Assembly: GCF_036173105.1 (NCBI RefSeq)
Contig: NZ_CP108053.1
Span: 4,898,001 to 4,962,000 of the forward strand
Length of the DNA stretch: 64,000 nucleotides
Source: Streptomyces sp. NBC_00287
GTDB taxonomy: Bacteria; Actinomycetota; Actinomycetes; Streptomycetales; Streptomycetaceae
Direction: 5' to 3'
Position 1 is the stretch's first letter. Every line of letters starts with the position of its first letter. The notes below the pieces were generated by a model. That model was not told where the DNA came from and searched no databases. It worked only from the letters and a program-made list of their open reading frames with translations. Shown in pieces: positions 17,163-25,624 of the stretch. Both the position numbers and the translations under genes were made by a program.

Positions 17163-18140
17163 ATGGCCGAGAAGATGGCTCTCGCCAAGGCGATCAACGA
17201 ATCGCTGCGCAAGGCCCTGGAGGCCGACCCCAAGGTCCTCATCATGGGCGAGGACGTCGGCAAGCTCGGCGGCGTCTTCCGGGTGACCGACGGACTGCAG
17301 AAGGACTTCGGTGAGGAGCGGGTCATCGACACCCCGCTCGCCGAGTCCGGCATCGTCGGCACCGCGATCGGCCTCGCGCTGCGCGGCTACCGCCCGGTGG
17401 TGGAGATCCAGTTCGACGGCTTCGTCTTCCCGGCCTACGACCAGATCGTCACCCAGCTCGCGAAGATGCACGCCCGCTCGCTGGGCAAGGTCAAGCTCCC
17501 GGTCGTCGTGCGCATCCCCTACGGCGGCGGCATCGGCGCGGTCGAGCACCACAGCGAGTCCCCCGAGGCCCTGTTCGCGCATGTGTCCGGCCTGAAGATC
17601 GTCAGCCCCTCCAACGCCTCCGACGCGTACTGGATGATGCAGCAGGCCATCCACAGCGACGACCCGGTGATCTTCTTCGAGCCCAAGCGGCGCTACTGGG
17701 ACAAGGCCGAGGTCAACACCGAGGCGATCCCCGGACCGCTGCACAAGGCGAAGGTCGTCCGCGAGGGCACCGACCTCACCCTCGCCGCCTACGGCCCGAT
17801 GGTGAAGCTCTGCCAGGAGGTCGCCGACGCGGCCGCCGAGGAGGGCAGGAACCTCGAGGTCCTGGACCTGCGCTCGGTCTCCCCGCTCGACTTCGACTCC
17901 ATCCAGACCTCGGTGGAGAAGACCCGCCGACTGGTCGTGGTCCATGAGGCGCCGGTGTTCTTCGGCTCGGGCGCGGAGATCGCCGCCCGGATCACGGAGC
18001 GCTGCTTCTACCACCTGGAGGCCCCGGTGCTCAGGGTCGGCGGCTATCACGCCCCGTACCCGCCGGCGCGTCTGGAGGAGGAGTACCTGCCGGGCCTGGA
18101 CCGGGTGCTCGACGCCGTCGACCGTGCCCTGGCGTACTGA
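17163..18140 (+). CDS. bkdB: Branched-chain 2-oxoacid dehydrogenase E1 beta subunit (second copy)
   Basis: 325-residue E1 beta, partner of the preceding E1 alpha (2-bp gap). Conserved segments: GEDVGKLGGVFRVTDGLQ, DTPLAESGIVGTAIGLA, PYGGGIGAVEHHSESPEA, and the C-terminal VLDLRSVSPLDFDS. GGGGG about 8 nt before the ATG serves as ribosome site. The first ten or so residues differ from the first copy, and the body is closely similar. Confidence 0.93.
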   Translation: MAEKMALAKAINESLRKALEADPKVLIMGEDVGKLGGVFRVTDGLQKDFGEERVIDTPLAESGIVGTAIGLALRGYRPVVEIQFDGFVFPAYDQIVTQLAKMHARSLGKVKLPVVVRIPYGGGIGAVEHHSESPEALFAHVSGLKIVSPSNASDAYWMMQQAIHSDDPVIFFEPKRRYWDKAEVNTEAIPGPLHKAKVVREGTDLTLAAYGPMVKLCQEVADAAAEEGRNLEVLDLRSVSPLDFDSIQTSVEKTRRLVVVHEAPVFFGSGAEIAARITERCFYHLEAPVLRVGGYHAPYPPARLEEEYLPGLDRVLDAVDRALAY

Positions 18141-18150
18141 GGAGAGGGTC

Positions 18151-19533
18151 GTGACGACGATGACGGAAGCGTCCGTACGCGAGTTCAAGATGCCGGACGT
18201 CGGTGAGGGCCTCACCGAGGCGGAGATCCTCAAGTGGTACGTCCAGCCCGGTGACACGGTCACCGACGGCCAGGTGGTGTGCGAGGTCGAGACGGCCAAG
18301 GCCGCCGTCGAACTGCCCATCCCCTACGACGGTGTGGTCCGCGAGCTGCACTTCCCCGAGGGCACCACGGTGGACGTCGGCATGTCGATCATCGCGGTGG
18401 ACGTGTCGGGCGGTGCGGCGGCTGTCGAAGCCGCCCCGGCGCCCGAGGAGAACAAGAGGCCCGCCGAGGAGAAGAAGCCCGAGGGCCGTAAGCCGGTCCT
18501 CGTCGGCTACGGCGTGGCCGAGTCCTCGACCAAGCGCCGCCCGCGCAAGGGCCCGACGGTCCCGGTCCAGGAGGCCGCGGTCAAGGCCGTGCAGACCGAG
18601 CTGAACGGTCATGGTCCGGCGGTGGTGAAGGACCGCCCGCTGGCCAAGCCGCCGGTGCGCAAGCTCGCCAAGGACCTCGGGGTCGACCTCGCCACGGTGG
18701 TCCCGTCCGGCCCGGACGGCATCATCACCCGCGAGGACGTGCACGCGGCGGTGGCTCCGCCGAAGGCCCCGGAGCCCGTGGTGGCGGCGCCCGCTCCGGC
18801 CGCTCCGGCGCCCGTGGCGACGTACGACACCGCCCGCGAGACCCGTATCCCGGTCAAGGGTGTCCGCAAGGCCACCGCGGCGGCGATGGTCGGCTCGGCG
18901 TTCACGGCCCCGCATGTCACGGAGTTCGTGACGGTGGACGTGACGCGCACGATGAAGCTGGTCGAGGAGCTCAAGCAGGACAAGGACATGCAGGGCCTGC
19001 GGGTCAATCCGCTCCTGCTGATCGCCAAGGCCCTGCTGGTCGCCATCAAGCGCCATCCGGACGTCAACGCCTCCTGGGACGAGGCGAACCAGGAGATCGT
19101 GGTCAAGCACTACGTCAACCTGGGCATCGCCGCGGCCACCCCGCGCGGTCTGATCGTGCCGAACATCAAGGACGCGCACGACAAGACCCTGCCCCAGCTG
19201 GCCGAGTCCCTCGGTGAGCTGGTGGCGACGGCGCGGGACGGCAAGACGTCCCCCGCCGCGATGCAGGGCGGCACGGTGACCATCACCAACGTCGGCGTCT
19301 TCGGCGTCGACACCGGCACCCCGATCCTCAACCCCGGCGAGGCCGCGATCCTCGCGGTCGGCGCGATCAAGCTCCAGCCGTGGGTCCACAAGGGCAAGGT
19401 GAAGCCGCGTCAGGTCACCACTCTGGCGCTCAGCTTCGACCACCGCCTGGTCGACGGCGAGCTGGGCTCGAAGGTGCTGGCCGATGTGGCGGCGATCCTG
19501 GAGCAGCCGAAGCGGCTGATCACCTGGGCGTAG
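18151..19533 (+). CDS. bkdC: Dihydrolipoamide acyltransferase E2 (second copy)
   Basis: 460-residue E2. One lipoyl domain (lipoyl Lys50 in VETAKAAV), a charged Glu/Lys/Pro linker instead of the Ala/Pro linker of the first copy, a subunit-binding domain at about 165-200 (PPVRKLAKDLGVDL), a short Ala/Pro linker, and the acyltransferase domain with DHRLVDG near residue 430. GTG at 18151 follows GGAGAGG closely; ATG at 18160 is a possible alternative. An unusually strong hairpin ends the operon. Confidence 0.92.
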   Translation: MTTMTEASVREFKMPDVGEGLTEAEILKWYVQPGDTVTDGQVVCEVETAKAAVELPIPYDGVVRELHFPEGTTVDVGMSIIAVDVSGGAAAVEAAPAPEENKRPAEEKKPEGRKPVLVGYGVAESSTKRRPRKGPTVPVQEAAVKAVQTELNGHGPAVVKDRPLAKPPVRKLAKDLGVDLATVVPSGPDGIITREDVHAAVAPPKAPEPVVAAPAPAAPAPVATYDTARETRIPVKGVRKATAAAMVGSAFTAPHVTEFVTVDVTRTMKLVEELKQDKDMQGLRVNPLLLIAKALLVAIKRHPDVNASWDEANQEIVVKHYVNLGIAAATPRGLIVPNIKDAHDKTLPQLAESLGELVATARDGKTSPAAMQGGTVTITNVGVFGVDTGTPILNPGEAAILAVGAIKLQPWVHKGKVKPRQVTTLALSFDHRLVDGELGSKVLADVAAILEQPKRLITWA

Positions 19534-19548
19534 ACAGCAAGTAGCAGA

Positions 19549-19588
19549 CAGCAAGAAGGGGCCCACCTCGGTGGGCCCCTTCTTGCTG
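19549..19588. terminator. Strong rho-independent terminator, 19-bp perfect stem
   Basis: Perfect inverted repeat 19549-19567 / 19570-19588 with a 2-nt spacer, so the real loop will be slightly larger. It lies between the convergent bkdC and carboxypeptidase genes and should stop both transcripts. Confidence 0.9.
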
Positions 19589-19608
19589 CTTTCTTCCTGC
19601 TGTGTGCC

Positions 19609-20547
19609 TCAGTCGCGCTGAGCGCCCGCCGGCAGCGTCCGCAGCTGCATCGTGGACGCCGTCGTCGAGCCGAAGGCGTAGTCCATCAGCTTGGCCGCGT
19701 CCGTGTAGCGGTTCGTGTCGTTCAGGAGCACGCCCACCACCGTCTTGCCATTGCGGGTGGCGGCGAAGACCAGGCAGGGACCGGAGGGGGTGTTGGTGCC
19801 CGTCTTCACACCGATCGCACCGCTGTAGGAGCCCAGCAGCTGGTTGGTGTTGTACCAGGTGTACTTGCGGGTGCCGCCGGTGCTGGTCGGCGCGTACTGC
19901 ACGGTCGACGGCTTCTTCACGATGCCCGCGAACGTCGAGAACTTCATCGCGCTGCGGGTCAGCTTCGCGAGGTCGCGGGGCGTCGTGTAGTTGGTGTTCT
20001 GCGTGGAGTTGCCGTCGAACGAGTCGAAGTGCGTGTTCGTCAGGCCGAGGGCCTCGGCCTTCTTGTTCATCTTGGCGATGAAGTTCTTGGTGCGGGCCGC
20101 GACCGTGGTGCCGGTGCCGAACTTGTCCGCGAGGGCCATCGCGGCGTCACAGCCGGAGGGCAGCATCATCGCGTTCAGCAGCTGACGGACGGTGACCTTG
20201 TCGCCGGTCTTCAGGTCCGCGGTGCTCGCGCCCACGTTGGCGACGTAGTCCCGGTAGGCCTGCTTGATGGTGACCTTGGTGTCCAGGTTCACGTCCGGGA
20301 TGGCCAGCACGACCCGGGCCGCCATGATCTTGGTGGTGCTCGCCATGGGCCGCTTGGTGTCGGCGTACTTGCTGTACAGCGTGGAGCCCGTGGTGCTGTC
20401 GAGCATGAAGGCGCCCTTGGCGCTGACCGTGGGGGCGGCCGCGGCCTGAGCGGGCGTCGTCAGGGCGCCGCCCGCGACCAGCGCGCCGGTGGTGACCACG
20501 ACGGCGGCGGCTCGGCGGATACGTACGCCCTTGATGCCGGTTATCAC
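19609..20547 (-). CDS. D-alanyl-D-alanine carboxypeptidase, S11/PBP5 type (first of a tandem pair)
   Basis: 312-residue secreted DD-carboxypeptidase that trims the terminal D-Ala of peptidoglycan stems. The signal peptide has basic KGVRIRR then a hydrophobic core ending AQA-AA near residue 36. Catalytic SxxK is S70-T-T-K73 in PMASTTKIMAA. The KTG motif is GVKTGTNT. The second active-site motif reads SGCDAA where SxN is usual, so Asn is replaced by Cys; the neighbouring paralogue shares this. No C-terminal membrane helix, so it is probably secreted or wall-associated. The 20548-20677 spacer to the paralogue shows no gene. Confidence 0.87.
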   Translation of the reverse strand: MITGIKGVRIRRAAAVVVTTGALVAGGALTTPAQAAAAPTVSAKGAFMLDSTTGSTLYSKYADTKRPMASTTKIMAARVVLAIPDVNLDTKVTIKQAYRDYVANVGASTADLKTGDKVTVRQLLNAMMLPSGCDAAMALADKFGTGTTVAARTKNFIAKMNKKAEALGLTNTHFDSFDGNSTQNTNYTTPRDLAKLTRSAMKFSTFAGIVKKPSTVQYAPTSTGGTRKYTWYNTNQLLGSYSGAIGVKTGTNTPSGPCLVFAATRNGKTVVGVLLNDTNRYTDAAKLMDYAFGSTTASTMQLRTLPAGAQRD

Positions 20548-20677
20548 TATGAACGCTCCGAAATATGCGAAATGCCTTGGGAGGGCGTCTAGTTGATGAA
20601 GGGGGGTGCTCTCAGGAGACTCACAAGGGGCGCCGAGGGATGTACGGCGGAGGGAAATTCGTCGAGAAAAAAAGAGC

Positions 20678-20708
20678 GAGGGCCCGTCGCGGGATGCGAC
20701 GGGCCCTC
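20678..20708 (-). terminator. Rho-independent terminator of the second carboxypeptidase gene
   Basis: Perfect 13-bp stem (20678-20690 / 20696-20708, 5-nt loop). On the minus strand it is followed by a T-rich run (GAGAAAAAAAG on the plus strand at about 20664-20675). It lies 17 bp past the stop of the leftward carboxypeptidase gene. Confidence 0.85.
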
Positions 20709-20725
20709 GGTTCTCGCTGCGGGGC

Positions 20726-21628
20726 TCAGGTGATCTTGGCGTACCCGTAGTTGATGAGCTTCTTCACGTCCGTGGTGCGGTTGGCCGCGGAGGACGAGGT
20801 CAGGACGGCGCCCATCACGGACTCGCCGTTCAGCGTGGCCGCGAAGACCAGGCAGTACTTCGCCTCCGTGCCCGAGCCGGTCTTGATGCCGAGCGTGCCG
20901 TTCCAGCCGAGGAGGGTGTTGGTGTTGTCCCAGGTGTACGTGCGGGTGGAGCCGGAGCTGGTGGTCGCCGTCGCCGTGTACCGCTTGGTCTTGACCACCG
21001 ACTTGAACGTGGAGTGCTTCATCGCGCTGCGGGCGAGCTTCGTCAGGTCGCGCGGCGTCGAGTAATTGGCACCGTTGCTGATGCCGTCGAACGAGTCGAA
21101 GTGCGTGTTCGTCATGCCGAGCTGCTTGGCCTTGTTGTTCATCTTGGCGATGAAGTTCTTGGTGCGGGCCGAGACCGTCGAGCCGGTGCCGAACTTGTCG
21201 GCGAGGACCATGGCGGCGTCGCAGCCGGAGGGCAGCATCATCGCGTGCAGCAGCTTACGGACGGTGATCTTGTCGCCGACGATCAGATGGGCCGACGACG
21301 GGTAGCCCTTGGCGACCATGTAGTCGCTGACCGCCTTCTTGACGGTGACCTTGGTGTCCAGGTTCAGGTTCGACTGCGTGAGCACGACCTTGGCGGTCAT
21401 TATTTTGGTGGTGGAGGCGGTCAGCCGCTTGGTGTCGGCGGACTTGGTGTAGAGCGTCTTGCCGGTGGCGCTGTTCATCAGGTACCCGCCCTTGGCGGTG
21501 ATGCTGGGCGTCGTCACGGCCTGCGCCGGCGCCGCGGTCAGGGCCCCGGTGACGAACATCGCGCCGGTCGTGAGCGCGACGGCCGCGGCTCTGCGGACGC
21601 GGAAGCCCTTGGTGGCGGTTAGCAACAC
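20726..21628 (-). CDS. D-alanyl-D-alanine carboxypeptidase, S11/PBP5 type (second of a tandem pair)
   Basis: 300-residue paralogue of the adjacent carboxypeptidase, with matching N-terminal layout (LLTATKGFRVRRAAAVALTT versus ITGIKGVRIRRAAAVVVTT), SxxK at S72-T-T-K75, SGCDAA, and KTG in GIKTGSGTE. The GTG at 21628 is chosen because it aligns with the paralogue start; an upstream in-frame start at 21721 would add 31 non-signal residues. Each gene has its own terminator or promoter space, so this is a tandem duplication transcribed as separate units. Confidence 0.87.
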   Translation of the reverse strand: MLLTATKGFRVRRAAAVALTTGAMFVTGALTAAPAQAVTTPSITAKGGYLMNSATGKTLYTKSADTKRLTASTTKIMTAKVVLTQSNLNLDTKVTVKKAVSDYMVAKGYPSSAHLIVGDKITVRKLLHAMMLPSGCDAAMVLADKFGTGSTVSARTKNFIAKMNNKAKQLGMTNTHFDSFDGISNGANYSTPRDLTKLARSAMKHSTFKSVVKTKRYTATATTSSGSTRTYTWDNTNTLLGWNGTLGIKTGSGTEAKYCLVFAATLNGESVMGAVLTSSSAANRTTDVKKLINYGYAKIT

Positions 21629-21823
21629 AAATACCCCGATTACGGTCGAATGCCCCTGATGTGCGGCCGAGTTGAAGGGGAGAGAAAGTGGGGCCGCACG
21701 TGTGTGACACGTAAGTAGCACACAAAGTTGTGCGGCTACTCGGGTGAATGCCGCCTTTGTCGAGGAAGATCACGCCGGGGTCCGGATGCTGGACGACGCT
21801 CCCTCATGCGTACGTGATGTATC

Positions 21824-21829
21824 TAAGAT
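21824..21829 (+). promoter_or_regulatory. Candidate -10 element (TAAGAT) of a leaderless gntR transcript
   Basis: TAAGAT ends 6 nt before the ATG at 21836, with no Shine-Dalgarno. The surrounding GATGTATCTAAGATGTGC has partial dyad character and could be an autoregulatory GntR operator (inference). Confidence 0.4.
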
Positions 21830-21835
21830 GTGCGC

Positions 21836-22501
21836 ATGCCGTCAGCCCCAGCCGCCGCCCCCGTGAAGCAGCCCCCCGCCGCCGACCGCGTCTACGCCCA
21901 CGTCAAGCAAGCCGTCCTGGACCGCCACTACGAGGGCGGCACCCTCCTCACCGAGGGCGAGCTCGCCGAGGCCGTCGGGGTCTCCCGCACCCCGGTGCGC
22001 GAGGCGCTGCTGCGGCTTGAGGTGGAGGGGCTGATCAAGCTCTACCCGAAGAAGGGCGCCCTGGTCCTGCCGGTGTCGGCGCAGGAGATCGCCGATGTCG
22101 TCGAGACCCGGCTGCTGGTCGAGGAGCACGCGGCGCGCAAGGCCGTGCCCGCCCCCGCCGGGCTCATCGCACGTCTGGAGGAACTGCTCGAGCGGCAGAA
22201 GGCCGAAGTGGCCGCCGGCGACCTGGCGGCGGCGGCCGTCACCGACCGCTGCTTCCACGCCGAGATCGTGCGCAGCGGCGGCAACGACATCCTGTCGCGG
22301 CTCTACGACCAACTGCGCGACCGGCAGCTGCGGATGGGCGTCGCCGTCATGCACTCCCACCCCGACCGGATCGCCAAGAACATCACCGAGCACGCCGAGA
22401 TCCTCGACGCGCTGCGCTCCGGCGACGCCGAGCGGGCCGTCGGCAGCGTCCACCGGCACGTCGGCTGGTTCTCGCACCTGGCCCGGGGCGAGGTCCGATG
22501 A
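21836..22501 (+). CDS. GntR-family regulator, FadR subfamily (FCD domain)
   Basis: 221-residue one-component regulator. The N-terminal winged helix includes YEGGTLLTEGELAEAVGVSR and TPVREALLRLEVEGL. The all-helical FCD ligand domain starts near ISAQEI with RLLVEEHAARKAV, then CFHAEIVRSGGND and ITEHAEILDAL with conserved His likely binding metal. FadR-type ligands are small carboxylic acids. The stop overlaps the MFS start in an ATGA, so it probably controls that transporter. The ATG at 21836 is preferred over GTG 21830 from the -10 spacing. Confidence 0.85.
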   Translation: MPSAPAAAPVKQPPAADRVYAHVKQAVLDRHYEGGTLLTEGELAEAVGVSRTPVREALLRLEVEGLIKLYPKKGALVLPVSAQEIADVVETRLLVEEHAARKAVPAPAGLIARLEELLERQKAEVAAGDLAAAAVTDRCFHAEIVRSGGNDILSRLYDQLRDRQLRMGVAVMHSHPDRIAKNITEHAEILDALRSGDAERAVGSVHRHVGWFSHLARGEVR

Positions 22502-23793
22502 CCGCGACCGCACTCCCGGGCGACCCCCCGGGCGGCCGGCGCGCGGTCGCCGTCTGGAGCATCGGCGTCTCGGTCTACTTCGTCGCCGTCATCTTCCGTA
22601 CGTCCCTCGGGGTGGCAGGACTCGACGCCGCGGACCGCTTCGACGTCAACGCCTCGGCCCTGTCGGCCTTCTCGATCCTCCAGCTCCTGGTCTACGCGGG
22701 CATGCAGATACCCGTCGGCCTGCTGGTCGACCGGCTCGGCACGAAGAAGGTGCTGACGATCGGCGTCGTGCTGTTCACGGCGGGACAGCTGGGCTTCGCG
22801 TTCTCCCCGACGTACGGCATGGCCCTCGCCTCGCGGGCGCTGCTGGGCTGCGGTGACGCGATGACCTTCATCAGCGTGCTGCGGCTCGGCACCCGCTGGT
22901 TCCCGGCCCGCCGCGGACCGCTCGTCGCCCAACTCGCGGGATTCGCCGGAATGGCGGGCAACCTGGTCTCCACGCTGGTACTGGCCCGGCTGCTGCACGG
23001 CATCGGCTGGACACCCGCGTTCGCGGGCAGCGCGCTCGCCGGAGTCGTCGTCCTCGTCCCGCTGCTCCTGTTCCTCAAGGACCATCCCGAGGGCCACGAA
23101 CCGGAGCCCTTCACACACCGGGGCGCGGCCTACGTCCGCCGCCAGATCGCCGCCTCCTGGCGGGAACCGGGCACCCGCCTCGGCCTCTGGGTCCACTTCA
23201 CCACCCAGTTCCCGGCGATGGTCTTCCTGCTCCTGTGGGGCCTGCCCTTCCTGGTCGAGGCCCAGGGCCTGTCCCGCGCCACCGCCGGCGAACTCCTCAC
23301 CCTCGTCGTCCTGTCCAACATGGTCATCGGCCTGGTCTACGGCCAGCTCGTCGCCCGGCACCACGGGGCGCGGCTGCCCCTGGCGCTCGGCACGGTCGGG
23401 GCGACCGCCGTGATGTGGGCGGCGACGCTCGCCTACCCCGCAGACCACGCCCCGATGTGGCTGCTGATCGTGTTGTGCGCGGTGCTCGGAGCGTGCGGCC
23501 CCGCCTCCATGCTCGGCTTCGACTTCGCCCGCCCGGCCAACCCGCCGGAGCGCCAGGGCACCGCCTCCGGAATCACCAACATGGGTGGTTTCGTCGCCTC
23601 CATGACGACCCTGTTCGCGGTCGGTGTGCTCCTGGACGCGACCGGGGACGACTACACGGTCGCCTTCTCGGCCGTGTTCGTGCTCCAGGCGCTCGGGGTC
23701 AGCCAGATCCTGCGGCTGCGCAAGCGGGCGGCCCGGCGGGAACGGGAGCGGCTGGTGGCGAGCCGGGTGGAGACGCTGCACGTCCCGGCGTGA
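22498..23793 (+). CDS. Major facilitator superfamily transporter
   Basis: 431-residue MFS permease with about 12 hydrophobic segments and the loop 2-3 motif A-like GLLVDRLGTKKVLTIG. The C-terminal tail is basic and Arg/Glu-rich (LRLRKRAARRERERLVASR). It resembles the anion/oxalate or nitrate-nitrite cation symporter branches, but the substrate is not assignable. Translation is coupled to the upstream GntR gene, which probably responds to the transported acid. Confidence 0.83.
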   Translation: MTATALPGDPPGGRRAVAVWSIGVSVYFVAVIFRTSLGVAGLDAADRFDVNASALSAFSILQLLVYAGMQIPVGLLVDRLGTKKVLTIGVVLFTAGQLGFAFSPTYGMALASRALLGCGDAMTFISVLRLGTRWFPARRGPLVAQLAGFAGMAGNLVSTLVLARLLHGIGWTPAFAGSALAGVVVLVPLLLFLKDHPEGHEPEPFTHRGAAYVRRQIAASWREPGTRLGLWVHFTTQFPAMVFLLLWGLPFLVEAQGLSRATAGELLTLVVLSNMVIGLVYGQLVARHHGARLPLALGTVGATAVMWAATLAYPADHAPMWLLIVLCAVLGACGPASMLGFDFARPANPPERQGTASGITNMGGFVASMTTLFAVGVLLDATGDDYTVAFSAVFVLQALGVSQILRLRKRAARRERERLVASRVETLHVPA

Positions 23794-23794
23794 G

Positions 23795-24562
23795 CTACTG
23801 GGCGGGGACCAGGGTGAGGTAGGCGATCCCCAGCAGCCCGCGGTAGGTCATCCACTGGGCCCGATGCCGGTCGAGCCGCTCCCGGGTCTCGGCCGCCGAG
23901 GGGTGCCCTGGGTTCTGGGCGAGCCACACCTCCAGGTCCGCCTGGTACCCCGACTCGAACTCCTCCCACTCGTCGAGGTTCGCCGTCTCCGTCCACTCGG
24001 GACGGAAACCGGCGGCCACGGCGAGGTCGAGGAGGGTCGCGAGGTCGTGGTGGTCCGTCACGGCGGCCCCCGGCCACATCCCGGCCAGCTCCTCGGCGGT
24101 GGGGGTCCGCTCCCAGAAACCCTCACCGAGCAGCACCCGGCCGCCGTCGTTGACCAGCCCGCGCAGCGCCCGGAGCGCCTCAAGGGTGAACTCGGGCGGC
24201 GCCACCGAGCTCAGCGCCTGGCTCGACCCGAGACACAGCACCAGATCGGCCGACCCGAGATCGGCATCCTGCGCGGACTTCTCCAAAAACTCGACCCGCC
24301 CCGCAAGCCCACGCCCCTCGGCCTCACGGCGACCACGCTCGAGATCCTCGGCATTGATATCGACACCGCGGCCCGTGGCCCCGGGCGCGGCGACGAGCAC
24401 CCGCATCATGAACTCGCCCCACCCACAGCCGATGTCGAGCACGGTGGAGGGCGAGTTCCGAGCAACCCTCTGAACCAGGCGCGAGGCCCGGTCCTCGGAG
24501 AGGGGGTTGTGGAAGGTCAGGCGGCTGAGACGGGGAGGTCCGTCGATCTTGGTGTCGGTCAT
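23795..24562 (-). CDS. SAM-dependent class I methyltransferase
   Basis: 255-residue Rossmann methyltransferase. The SAM-binding motif I is TVLDIGCGWGEFMMRVL, followed by the acidic GRGVDINAED and LVLCLGSSQAL. The C-terminal region contains NLDEWEEFESGYQADLEVW, seen in a group of actinobacterial methyltransferases of unknown substrate. It is monocistronic and converges on the MFS gene with a 1-bp gap. No clear Shine-Dalgarno before the ATG. Confidence 0.8.
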   Translation of the reverse strand: MTDTKIDGPPRLSRLTFHNPLSEDRASRLVQRVARNSPSTVLDIGCGWGEFMMRVLVAAPGATGRGVDINAEDLERGRREAEGRGLAGRVEFLEKSAQDADLGSADLVLCLGSSQALSSVAPPEFTLEALRALRGLVNDGGRVLLGEGFWERTPTAEELAGMWPGAAVTDHHDLATLLDLAVAAGFRPEWTETANLDEWEEFESGYQADLEVWLAQNPGHPSAAETRERLDRHRAQWMTYRGLLGIAYLTLVPAQ

Positions 24563-24619
24563 GAGAGGGAGAGAAGCATCGAACTCAGGTGCGCGACAAG
24601 GGCTTTGTGTCGACGCCCG

Positions 24620-25444
24620 CTACTGCGTAACCCTGAAGTTCCGCAGAATCGCCCCCGTCAACGCCCCATCCCCCTCCGCCTTGATCCGGTCCGCGACCCC
24701 TTCCGGAGTCACCCGCCCACAGGCCAGCCGGACATACGTCTCCCAGTCCAGCGTCAGCGTCGCCGCCGGACCCAGCGCGGGCGCCGTCTCCAGCGTCCCC
24801 CGCCCCTGGATGTCCACCCGGATCGTGCGCAGGAACTCGATGGGACCGTGCACGTCAAACACGATCGCCGAACTCCGCGGCGCGTCCGCCTTGTTCGCGA
24901 CGATGTCCGGCAGCGCCGAAAGCAGCACGTCCCGTGCCACCTGCGCACCCGGCGAGTCGAGGTTCCCCGGCCGGCCGAGCGCCGCACGCAGGTCCTGCTC
25001 ATGGACCCACACATCGAACGCGTGCCCGCGCATGGCCTCTTCGAGGGTCAGCTCCGTGCCCAGCGGGCCGCGCACCTTCGTGCCCGGGTCCCGGGACTCG
25101 TTGCGCAGCTGACGGTTGCGGCGGATGACCGTGTACTCCAGCTCGGAGGTCATCTCCGGCGCCGTGTGATGGCGGCGGACGTCGACCTGCATCTCCATGT
25201 AGCGCTGGTGGTCGTTGGTGACGTGGAAGAGGTCGCGCGGCAGCGTGTGGATGGGCCGCGGGTCGCCGAGCATCTCGCAGTCCAGGCCGATGACATGGGA
25301 GACCACGTCACGGACCGACCAGCCCGGGCACGGCGTACGCCGGTTCCACTCGCCCTCCACAAGGGGCGTGACCAGCTCGGCTATCGCATCTACGGAGTGG
25401 GTCCAGGCGTCGGCGTAGGGCTGGAGGGTGGGATGCAGACTCAC
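24620..25444 (-). CDS. Maleylpyruvate isomerase family mycothiol-dependent enzyme
   Basis: 274-residue DinB/MDMPI-fold protein. The N-terminal helical bundle has TPCPGWSVRDVVSHVIGLD with the conserved His and the DWHRYMEMQ-like region (HQRYMEMQVDVRRHHTAPE), with metal-ligand histidines and aspartate typical of mycothiol S-transferases. The C-terminal ~90 residues (from PEGVADRIKAEGDGALTGAI back to VFDVHGPIEF) form the SCP-2-like domain of this family. Actinobacteria use mycothiol in place of glutathione. The GTG at 25444 is chosen; an upstream TTG at 25480 is less likely. Confidence 0.8.
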   Translation of the reverse strand: MSLHPTLQPYADAWTHSVDAIAELVTPLVEGEWNRRTPCPGWSVRDVVSHVIGLDCEMLGDPRPIHTLPRDLFHVTNDHQRYMEMQVDVRRHHTAPEMTSELEYTVIRRNRQLRNESRDPGTKVRGPLGTELTLEEAMRGHAFDVWVHEQDLRAALGRPGNLDSPGAQVARDVLLSALPDIVANKADAPRSSAIVFDVHGPIEFLRTIRVDIQGRGTLETAPALGPAATLTLDWETYVRLACGRVTPEGVADRIKAEGDGALTGAILRNFRVTQ

Positions 25445-25624
25445 GGGAACGGGACCCCTCGGCGGTCGGTACACGGGCAATGGGTGGCGGCGGTGCCAGT
25501 GGGAGGTGGCTGTCGGCGGGTGTCTTGGAACGCTAAGTTACGCTGCTGAGAGGCACCCCGGCAGTGCTTTCGTGTGACGATCGTAGGCCCGTGTGATCGG
25601 GTCGAATGCCAGGACGGTGGTAGT

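Noticed and set aside
3..19533. Secondary-metabolite cluster around the bkd operons
   Set aside because: No polyketide synthase, peptide synthetase or tailoring enzyme genes lie nearby; the bkd operons are primary metabolism genes.
20565..20750. Short open frame between the carboxypeptidase genes
   Set aside because: It runs over the terminator hairpin and into the neighbour gene on the other strand; composition is not protein-like.
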